Assembly: GCA_022601315.1 (NCBI GenBank)
Contig: JAHZIU010000054.1
Location: 1-5,580 of the forward strand
From: Betaproteobacteria bacterium
GTDB lineage: Bacteria > Pseudomonadota > Gammaproteobacteria > Burkholderiales > Nitrosomonadaceae
Direction of reading: 5' to 3'
Length of the DNA: 5,580 nucleotides
The position numbers and the translations under genes are program-made. This document shows, piece by piece, positions 1 to 5,580 of the stretch. A model generated the notes under the pieces. The model was not told the origin of the DNA. It saw only the letters and a program-made list of their open reading frames with translations, and did not search any database. The first letter of the stretch is position 1. Each line of letters opens with the position of its first letter.

Positions 1-593
1 ATTGCCTTGGCAACAAAAAGGATCTCTAATGAGGTGGAGATTTTGCGTGGGTCTTCCATCATAAATGTAATCAGATGGCGCATGATGGAGCGAAACTCTG
101 CATCAACCAATTCATCTTGGCGCACAATGTGTGCTGCTGCATTTAAATCCAGGCGGGCAAAAGAATCCAGGGCTTTATGTAGCATTTCTATGGCGATATC
201 TGCCATGTGTTTGATTTCAACAAAGCGTGGCATATGCATACGATCATTTGCATAAATCAATTTGGCCATGCGAGCGATTTTTTCAGCCTCATCGCCAATA
301 CGTTCAAGATCAGTAATCGTTTTGATGACCATCATAATCATTCGTAGATCACTTGCTGTAGGTTGTCTGCGTGCAATAATCTGATTACAGATTTCATCGA
401 TTGAAACTTCCATTGCATTGACATTATGGTCGCGGGAGATTACTTGTTCGATTAGCTCTTCATTACCTTGTGTCAGCGCTTCTAAAGCATCTTTAATTTG
501 CTCTTCGACAAAGCCACCCATTTGCAATACACGCGTACGCACTTCCTCAAGATCAGCATCAAACTGTTTGGAAATATGTTCTTTGTTAATCAT
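1..593 (-). CDS. phoU: Phosphate signalling regulator PhoU, C-terminal end cut by the left window edge
   Basis: PhoU is a cytoplasmic protein of two similar three-helix bundles. It links the Pst phosphate transporter to the PhoR/PhoB two-component system and keeps the Pho regulon off when phosphate is plentiful. My translation of the minus strand is open from the ATG at 593-591 to the window edge and gives 197 complete codons, against about 235-240 for the family. It begins MINKEHISKQFDADLEEVRT and is helical throughout. The first metal-binding ExxxD motif is E97-R-I-G-D101, followed by EAEKIARMAKLI. The sequence runs out at ILFVAKA, just where the second ERIGD-type motif is expected, so that half of the metal site lies outside the window. 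AAGGA at 604-600, 6 nt before the ATG, supports the start. The gene lies 76 bp downstream of rpiA on the same strand and may be co-transcribed with it. No pst gene is visible. Identity is confident. Confidence 0.95.
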   Translation of the reverse strand, partial: MINKEHISKQFDADLEEVRTRVLQMGGFVEEQIKDALEALTQGNEELIEQVISRDHNVNAMEVSIDEICNQIIARRQPTASDLRMIMMVIKTITDLERIGDEAEKIARMAKLIYANDRMHMPRFVEIKHMADIAIEMLHKALDSFARLDLNAAAHIVRQDELVDAEFRSIMRHLITFMMEDPRKISTSLEILFVAKA

Positions 594-599
594 GGCACA

Positions 600-604
600 T
601 CCTT
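600..604 (-). promoter_or_regulatory. Ribosome binding site of phoU
   Basis: On the minus strand AAGGA sits 6 nt upstream of the ATG at 593-591, with a run of A residues before it. It decides the start in favour of this ATG over an out-of-frame ATG at 600-598. Confidence 0.7.
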
Positions 605-669
605 TTTAAAGTTAGAAGTGTGAGGATTATGGCTTGTAAAAGATAAATGACTATAGTCTTGTTTTTTGA

Positions 670-1329
670 TCAGAACGTAATTTCGCGAACACCGTCATCA
701 GTGCCTAATAATAGTGTATTGGCACATCGTCGTGCGAAAAGGCCATTTGTAACAACACCTGTTATTTGATTTAATGTGGTTTCCAACTCTACAGGATTCA
801 TGATTTGCAGCGCATGTATATCCAGGATTACATTGCCATTGTCTGTGGTGAATCCTTGGCGTAGGGCAGGTTGTCCGCCCAGAAGTACAATTTCACGCGC
901 AACAAAACTACGCGCCATCGGTATGACTTCAATAGGCAGTGGAAAGTTGCCTAGAACGTTTACCAACTTGCTTTGATCAGTAATGCAGATAAATTTTCTA
1001 GCAACTGCGGCGACAATTTTTTCCCGGGTTAATGCACCACCACCACCTTTGACCATATGTAAATTTTCTGTGATTTCATCAGCGCCATCTACATAGACTG
1101 GAAGGTCATCAATGTTGTTAAGGTCGTAAACATCAATATCATGGCTCTTGAGGCGCTGGGCAGATGCTTCTGAACTGGCAACTGCGCCTTCAATCTTATG
1201 TTTGATTTTAGCTAATTCATCAATAAAATAATTGGCAGTGGAACCTGTACCTACACCTACGATAGAGCCGATTGGAATGTGTTGAATTGCTGCTGCTGCA
1301 ACTGCACGCTTTTGTTCGTCTTGTGTCAT
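670..1329 (-). CDS. rpiA: Ribose-5-phosphate isomerase A
   Basis: This cytoplasmic enzyme interconverts ribose 5-phosphate and ribulose 5-phosphate in the non-oxidative pentose phosphate pathway, which supplies ribose for nucleotides. The 219-residue product has the same length as E. coli RpiA and the known active-site residues fall at the same numbers: D81 and D84 in YVDGADEI, K94 in [11 protein letters not shown], and E103 as the catalytic base in TREK. The phosphate-binding N-terminal loop is G25-VGTGSTA, and SSEAS at 52-56 is the second substrate loop. [11 protein letters not shown] at 113-123 is also typical of the family. The protein appears intact with no missing key residue. The ATG is preceded by AAGGA 4 nt upstream. 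It is divergent from mutL across a 225-bp gap and runs toward phoU. The match to the RpiA family, not the unrelated RpiB, is certain. Confidence 0.98.
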   Translation of the reverse strand: MTQDEQKRAVAAAAIQHIPIGSIVGVGTGSTANYFIDELAKIKHKIEGAVASSEASAQRLKSHDIDVYDLNNIDDLPVYVDGADEITENLHMVKGGGGALTREKIVAAVARKFICITDQSKLVNVLGNFPLPIEVIPMARSFVAREIVLLGGQPALRQGFTTDNGNVILDIHALQIMNPVELETTLNQITGVVTNGLFARRCANTLLLGTDDGVREITF

Positions 1330-1333
1330 TGTG

Positions 1334-1338
1334 TCCTT
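1334..1338 (-). promoter_or_regulatory. Ribosome binding site of rpiA
   Basis: Minus-strand AAGGA lies 4 nt (CACA) before the rpiA ATG at 1329-1327. The spacing is slightly short but usable, and it agrees with the start implied by alignment to the 219-residue E. coli enzyme. Confidence 0.65.
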
Positions 1339-1367
1339 ATGTTGGCTTAAAATTGTAATTATCCTTC

Positions 1368-1396
1368 AGGATAGCGTTATCTACCAGTTTAGACAA
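1368..1396 (-). promoter_or_regulatory. Candidate sigma-70 promoter for rpiA
   Basis: On the minus strand TTGTCT (1396-1391) and TATCCT (1373-1368) are separated by exactly 17 nt. Each hexamer matches 4 of 6 positions of the TTGACA/TATAAT consensus. The -10 hexamer lies about 38 nt before the rpiA ATG, which would give a short leader. It overlaps a small inverted repeat, ATCCT-TC-AGGAT, at 1361-1372. In DNA this AT-rich a match of this quality can arise by chance, so this is a proposal only. Confidence 0.35.
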
Positions 1397-1434
1397 TATT
1401 CATAGCATATTTAGTATGGATTTTTTTAATAATA

Positions 1435-1446
1435 CTGAGATCTCAG
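1435..1446. repeat. Perfect 12-bp palindrome, possible operator
   Basis: CTGAGATCTCAG reads the same on both strands and sits near the middle of the AT-rich gap, just after a run of seven T residues (1421-1427). It has no loop, so it is more like a dimeric protein site than an RNA hairpin. I do not recognise it as the site of a known regulator. It is about 110 bp from either start codon. Confidence 0.4.
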
Positions 1447-1554
1447 AAAATTAGTAAATGAGCATAATTTCTATGCCAAATTATTTATCATGAGCTATTC
1501 AAGTACAATTAAGCACTGATATCAAATTTTCATTTTCAAATTTCGATCTAATTA

Positions 1555-3351
1555 ATGGCCACAATAAAACATCTTCCTGAATTATTGATCAATCAAATCG
1601 CTGCAGGTGAAGTGGTTGAACGTCCAGCTGCGGTGCTTAAAGAGCTGCTTGAGAACAGTGTTGACGCCGGTGCGAATAAAATTTCTGTACAACTGCAGCA
1701 AGGTGGTATGAAACAAATTCGTGTTACAGACGATGGTGGGGGAATAAGGAAAGATGAACTGGTTTTGGCGTTAACACGTCATAGTACCAGTAAAATTAGC
1801 ACGCTAGACGATCTGCAAAATATCACCAGCTTGGGATTCCGTGGTGAGGCGCTGGCAAGTATTGCGTCTGTTTCACACTTGTTATTAGTCAGTCGTAAAG
1901 TAGAGCTCGATCATGCTTGGCAAGTGCGGATGGATGGTCAATCAATTTCGCAATTAGAGCCGGCATCACTTGCTATGGGAACAACAGTAGAAGTGAAAGA
2001 TTTATTTTTTAACATTCCGGCGAGACGTAAATTCCTGAAGACTGAGGCAACCGAGTTTGCACATTGTGACGAAGTCTTTAAGCGTATTGCATTAGCCCAA
2101 CCGAATATTGAATTTTCGTTACTGCACAATGGAAAAGCACGTCATCAGTTTCATGGCGAGGAATTGTCCTCGCGGGTAATGGCTGTGTTAGGTGAGTCAT
2201 TTGCCACAACTTCCTTGGCCGTTGATGAAAAATCAACAGGAATTCGTTTATATGGTGTGGTGGCATTGCCGGCATATTCACGCGCTTCTCGTGACACGCA
2301 ATATTTCTTTGTGAATAACCGTTTTGTGCGTGACAAATTAATTGCGCATGCCTTGCGTGAAGCTTATCGCGATGTGTTGCATTTGGATCGACACCCAAGT
2401 TTCGTTTTGTTTCTTGAAATGGATCCAGAAGCTGTCGATGTTAATGTACACCCAACCAAAATAGAAGTACGTTTTCGTGATGCACGGGCGCTTCATCAAT
2501 TTATTTTTCATGCCATTAACAAGGCATTGGCGTCGCCGCAAAATGATATAGTGAATAAAGAACAGTCGGGAATGGAATCTAGTCCATTACCAAATTATCC
2601 AAAGCATCAGGTTATGCAACCTAGTAAGACAGCACAACCTGCTGCGTTTTATCAAACTTTATTTGGCGAAAATAAGGATACGCAGCATGCATTAAGTCAA
2701 GAAGTTATTGTTGAAAAACCTGCCACAACCATAGACGAAACAATTATAAACGAGGTAGCGCAAGATATCCCACCAATGGGTTTTGCTTTGGGACAATTGC
2801 ATGGCATTTACATACTGGCACAAAATAATAATGGCTTAGTTGTTGTGGACATGCATGCAGCTCATGAACGAATTATGTACGAGAGGCTGAAATCAGCGTT
2901 GGATAACGATGGAATATCGATGCAGTCATTGTTAATCCCAGCAACTTTTAATGCGGATAATTTGGATGTGGTTACAGTTGAGGAGAATCATGCTGTACTG
3001 CAGCAATTAGGGTTTGAGTTTGCTGTACTTTCTCCGACTACATTAGCAGTTCGCGCAGTTCCTGTTACATTGCAGCATGCTGATATTATTAAACTGGCGC
3101 AAGATTTGTTGCGTGAGATTCGTGATTATGGCGTGAGTAAGATATTAACCAGTAAGCGCAATGAAGTGTTGTCGACGATGGCATGTCATGGCGCAATTCG
3201 CGCCAATCGTAAACTGACTATTGTTGAAATGAACGCTTTGTTACGGGATATGGAAATGACCGAGCGAGCAGACCAATGTAATCATGGTCGGCCCACATGG
3301 TTTGAAACCAGTCTGGCTGATTTAGATAAATTGTTTATGCGCGGAAAATAA
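1555..3351 (+). CDS. mutL: DNA mismatch repair protein MutL, endonuclease-type
   Basis: MutL is the ATP-driven coupling protein of mismatch repair, acting between MutS and the strand-cutting step. The 598-residue length fits the family (E. coli 615). The N-terminal GHKL ATPase covers about 1-330: NQIAAGEVVERP, E30 and N34 (equivalent to E. coli E29 and N33), DDGGGI at 59-64, LGFRGEALAS at 93-102, and NVHPTK at 297-302 ending in the ATP-contacting lysine K302. A variable polar linker covers about 335-405. The C-terminal dimerisation domain carries an endonuclease site absent from E. coli MutL: D432-MHAAHERIMY-E443, which fits D-x-H-A-x2-E-x4-E, plus ACHGAIRA (543-550) and CNHGRP (575-580). QSLLIP (457-462) fits the beta-clamp-binding pattern Q-x2-L-x-P. 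An in-frame TAA at 1549-1551 makes this ATG the earliest possible start, although no Shine-Dalgarno sequence precedes it. The usual neighbour miaA is not downstream. Confidence 0.98.
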   Translation: MATIKHLPELLINQIAAGEVVERPAAVLKELLENSVDAGANKISVQLQQGGMKQIRVTDDGGGIRKDELVLALTRHSTSKISTLDDLQNITSLGFRGEALASIASVSHLLLVSRKVELDHAWQVRMDGQSISQLEPASLAMGTTVEVKDLFFNIPARRKFLKTEATEFAHCDEVFKRIALAQPNIEFSLLHNGKARHQFHGEELSSRVMAVLGESFATTSLAVDEKSTGIRLYGVVALPAYSRASRDTQYFFVNNRFVRDKLIAHALREAYRDVLHLDRHPSFVLFLEMDPEAVDVNVHPTKIEVRFRDARALHQFIFHAINKALASPQNDIVNKEQSGMESSPLPNYPKHQVMQPSKTAQPAAFYQTLFGENKDTQHALSQEVIVEKPATTIDETIINEVAQDIPPMGFALGQLHGIYILAQNNNGLVVVDMHAAHERIMYERLKSALDNDGISMQSLLIPATFNADNLDVVTVEENHAVLQQLGFEFAVLSPTTLAVRAVPVTLQHADIIKLAQDLLREIRDYGVSKILTSKRNEVLSTMACHGAIRANRKLTIVEMNALLRDMEMTERADQCNHGRPTWFETSLADLDKLFMRGK

Positions 3352-3355
3352 TGTT

Positions 3356-5580
3356 CTATTGATTTGTCTTTTGTTGAATAAATTTGCTGATATGTATTAG
3401 TAATTCCTCTTCCTGATAGGGTTTTCCAAGAAAAATGTTAACCCCTAGTGCTGTAGCCATTGCACGATGCTTTTCAGCAGTGCGTGAAGAAATAATTATA
3501 ATGGGGATATCTGTTGTTAAGGGATTATTACGAATGGTTCTGATTAATTCAAATCCATCCATTTTAGGCATTTCCAAATCTACAAGCATGACATCAGGTA
3601 TAGTTTCTCGGAGTAACTCAATAGCGTCTAAGCCATTTTTTGCAATTAGTACATTACAGCCTTCACGTTCAAGTAGGCGACAAGTGACTCGGCGGACTGT
3701 TAATGAATCGTCGGCAACGAGAATGGTTGGCGCAGGTGGTGTCAACTTTTGCGTGTTAATAGCAGATTTTGATGGCGGTGCTGATAGTATTTCTTGAGCA
3801 TCCTCTCGTTGTATTAATTTAACTGGGTTTAAGATGAGAATGACTTCGCCATCACCTGTTACAGTTGCACCTTCAATGCCGGGTGCATGAGCAAGTTGGG
3901 GGCCGATGCTTTTGACAACGACTTCACTATTGCCAATTAATTCATCAATATGTACAGCAAGTGGAACAGTGCCGCTTTGTAGCAAAAGTATGCGGTTATG
4001 CCTTTTGGTTTCTGGGATGTGGTCAAGGTCTCCCAGCAAATGGGATAAGTGCGAAAATGGATACGTTTTGTCATTATATTGAATCTTGTGATTTTGGTAA
4101 GCTAGATTAAGCGCCTCCGTATTGACTTCTTGAATATGATCAACGATCACTGTCGGTATTGCATGGATTTGCTGTCCAGTACGTACCAATAGTGTTTGTG
4201 CTACTGCAAGTGTTAAAGGCAGGTGAATATTAAAGGTGGTGCCTTGATTTGCGATTGAGTGTACCGTAATACGACCACCAAGAGCAGAAATTTCGTTTTT
4301 GACAATATCCATTCCAATACCACGACCAGCGATACCGGTGACAGTATCAGTAGTTGATAAGCCTTGCCGATAGATCAACGATATGATTTGATCATCATCC
4401 AGGACCTCATCTTCTTGTATCAAGCCAAGTTGTATGGCTTTCTCGTGAATTCGATGGATATCCAAGCCATTGCCGTCATCACTTAATGTGATTATCACTT
4501 CATTGCCTTCCTGGCAAAGACTGATTTTTATTTGACCAATTTCAGGTTTACCAAGCTGAATTCTTATTTCATTGTTTTCAATGCCGTGTACAACTGCGTT
4601 GCGTAGTAAATGTTCAAGTGGAGAATTAATTTTTTCCAATACGCTTCGATCTATTCCAATTTCGTCCCCCAGGATTTTTAAACTTGCTTTTTTCCCGATT
4701 TCACTGGCAGTTTTTCTAACAACACGGTAGTAACGTTCAGCAAAATTACTGAATTGAAGGGTGCGAATACGCATTAATGCTTGTTGTAACTCGCGATTGA
4801 TCAGTGCTTGTTGTGCTACTGACTCTTTGGCGGTGTTATGTGTTGTATGAAGGTTTTTTTGCACCGACCTGACATCGTCAACACTTTCAGCCATGAGCCG
4901 GGTCAGTTCGTGAAAACGAGTGAATCGATCAAATTCAAGCGGATCAAATGTTTGTTCACTATCTTTTTGTTGCGCAAGATGTGATTGCATTTGTGTTTCA
5001 GCTTGAATTTCAACTTCACGTAATTGCTCATGTAATCGATCCACACTTTCAGTGAGATCATCTAAGGATTGCTTGAAATTGTTCAATTGTGTTTCAATTT
5101 TTGAGCGTGTGATACTAATCTCACCCGAATCATTAACCAATTGATCGATCAATTCAGCATCAATACGTAGTATTGTTTTTTGTTGTGGCGAATAAAGATC
5201 CTCAGTCGAAATGGATGGTAGTGGCTGAACAACATGATCCGATGGAACCATGTCGACCGGTTGTACGGGATTGGAAGCTGATTCTGAAACTTGCAGTTGT
5301 TCAATCTGCTCACTGATAATATCAAAATTTGCCTCTAATTTGTCGAGCGTCTGGGTTGCTACACTATGCGTGGCGAATGCAGTTTCTACATTGCCTTCTA
5401 GTTGATGTATTAATTCGCCCAAATGGTGGATCCCAGCCATATTTGAGCCGCCTTTTAAAGTGTGCAATAAACGTAGTAAAGCCCTGTGAATGTCGCCATC
5501 TTCCGGCAGTATCCGCCATGCACGTAATTTTCCACCGATTTGAGGGATGAGCTCTTGTGCCTCTTCAAGAAAAATAGGTA
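3356..5580 (-). CDS. pilL: PilL/ChpA-type hybrid chemosensory histidine kinase (CheA-like), N-terminus cut by the right window edge
   Basis: This is a CheA-family kinase with a fused receiver, of the type that controls type IV pilus twitching. The frame stays open to the right edge, giving 740 visible residues (numbered from the first complete codon, 5578-5576). In order: an Hpt domain at 1-90 with phospho-accepting H39 in LHTLKGGSNMAG; a Pro/Ser/Val-rich linker at about 98-133; long dimerisation helices at about 137-250, including the stretch DPLEFDRFTRFHELTRLMAE typical of PilL/ChpA; a HATPase with N box N327-AVVHGIE, G1 DDGNG (367-371) and G2 GRGIGMD (418-424); a CheW-like domain at about 460-595; a linker; and a receiver with D623/D624, phosphoacceptor D667, S697 and K719. 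All phosphotransfer residues are present. PilL and ChpA proteins often carry further Hpt domains upstream, which would lie outside this window. The stop is TAG. The assignment to pili rather than flagellar chemotaxis rests on domain order and sequence style; no pil gene is visible. Confidence 0.93.
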   Translation of the reverse strand, partial: PIFLEEAQELIPQIGGKLRAWRILPEDGDIHRALLRLLHTLKGGSNMAGIHHLGELIHQLEGNVETAFATHSVATQTLDKLEANFDIISEQIEQLQVSESASNPVQPVDMVPSDHVVQPLPSISTEDLYSPQQKTILRIDAELIDQLVNDSGEISITRSKIETQLNNFKQSLDDLTESVDRLHEQLREVEIQAETQMQSHLAQQKDSEQTFDPLEFDRFTRFHELTRLMAESVDDVRSVQKNLHTTHNTAKESVAQQALINRELQQALMRIRTLQFSNFAERYYRVVRKTASEIGKKASLKILGDEIGIDRSVLEKINSPLEHLLRNAVVHGIENNEIRIQLGKPEIGQIKISLCQEGNEVIITLSDDGNGLDIHRIHEKAIQLGLIQEDEVLDDDQIISLIYRQGLSTTDTVTGIAGRGIGMDIVKNEISALGGRITVHSIANQGTTFNIHLPLTLAVAQTLLVRTGQQIHAIPTVIVDHIQEVNTEALNLAYQNHKIQYNDKTYPFSHLSHLLGDLDHIPETKRHNRILLLQSGTVPLAVHIDELIGNSEVVVKSIGPQLAHAPGIEGATVTGDGEVILILNPVKLIQREDAQEILSAPPSKSAINTQKLTPPAPTILVADDSLTVRRVTCRLLEREGCNVLIAKNGLDAIELLRETIPDVMLVDLEMPKMDGFELIRTIRNNPLTTDIPIIIISSRTAEKHRAMATALGVNIFLGKPYQEEELLIHISKFIQQKTNQ

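Larger units (their letters stand above)
1330..1554. other. Divergent intergenic region between rpiA and mutL
   Basis: These 225 bp are clearly more AT-rich than the flanking genes and carry no open frame that looks like a protein. They must hold the promoters for rpiA leftward and mutL rightward. I can propose one for rpiA but none with two good hexamers for mutL; TATCAA near 1520, 16 nt after a poor -35, is the best I found and is not convincing. A perfect palindrome is present at 1435-1446 and a short inverted repeat at 1361-1372. I see no tRNA, riboswitch or terminator in it. Confidence 0.7.

Noticed and set aside
7..255. Plus-strand open frame of 82 codons at the left edge
   Set aside because: It lies wholly antisense to phoU, has no ribosome binding site or recognisable domain, and the minus-strand frame is a clear PhoU.
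649..658. Perfect 10-bp palindrome GACTATAGTC followed on the plus strand by a run of T, resembling a terminator
   Set aside because: It has no loop and cannot form a stable hairpin as written, it points in the plus direction where no gene would end, and on the minus strand it lacks the following U run.
2078..2398. Minus-strand open frame of 106 codons inside mutL
   Set aside because: It is antisense to the conserved ATPase domain of MutL and its translation looks like no protein family; a shadow frame.
3435..3797. Plus-strand open frame of 120 codons opposite the kinase receiver domain
   Set aside because: It is antisense to a receiver domain with all conserved residues in place, and its own translation is serine- and isoleucine-rich with no recognisable feature.
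4586..4600. N box of the kinase reads NAVVHG where CheA usually has an aspartate before the histidine
   Set aside because: I recall the PilL/ChpA branch varying at this position, and N327, H331 and the two glycine boxes are intact, so it is not evidence of a dead kinase.
5329..5550. Plus-strand open frame of 73 codons near the right edge
   Set aside because: It is antisense to the Hpt-coding region, which remains open to the window edge and has the expected domain sequence.
1..5580. Search for CRISPR arrays, tRNA or rRNA genes, insertion sequences, attachment sites and long direct repeats
   Set aside because: No regularly spaced repeats, no tRNA-like cloverleaf, no transposase fragment and no paired terminal repeats were found; coding density and base composition are even apart from the 225-bp rpiA-mutL gap.

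Overview
The window reads as ordinary chromosomal DNA of a gram-negative bacterium, most likely a betaproteobacterium. Three things point there: RpiA with residue numbering and length identical to the E. coli enzyme, a MutL that carries the endonuclease motif in the DMHA form I associate with beta-proteobacterial MutL such as that of Neisseria, and a PilL/ChpA-type hybrid CheA. By eye the GC content is in the low to mid 40s percent. That, with the gene set, would suit a low-GC member of the Nitrosomonadales (for example Nitrosomonas), but this placement is inference from memory of protein style, not a database result.

Layout. Positions 1-593, minus strand: the N-terminal four fifths of phoU, the phosphate-signalling regulator, cut by the left edge. 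Positions 670-1329, minus strand: complete rpiA (ribose-5-phosphate isomerase A), lying 76 bp upstream of phoU in the same direction. Positions 1330-1554: an AT-rich divergent intergenic region with a candidate rpiA promoter and a perfect 12-bp palindrome. Positions 1555-3351, plus strand: complete mutL, of the type with its own endonuclease site. Positions 3356-5580, minus strand: the 3' part of a large CheA-like hybrid kinase (Hpt, dimerisation helices, HATPase, CheW-like domain, receiver), cut by the right edge. MutL and the kinase gene converge with only 4 bp between their stop codons.

The genes are not one pathway: carbon metabolism (rpiA), phosphate control (phoU), mismatch repair (mutL) and chemosensory control, probably of type IV pili (the kinase). 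I see no mobile element, CRISPR array, RNA gene, prophage trace or sign of recent transfer, and nothing that looks like an undescribed system. The points worth a second look are modest: the MutH-independent form of MutL, an Hpt domain that a naive start-codon choice would cut in half, a weak Pho-box-like sequence before phoU, and a palindrome between rpiA and mutL.
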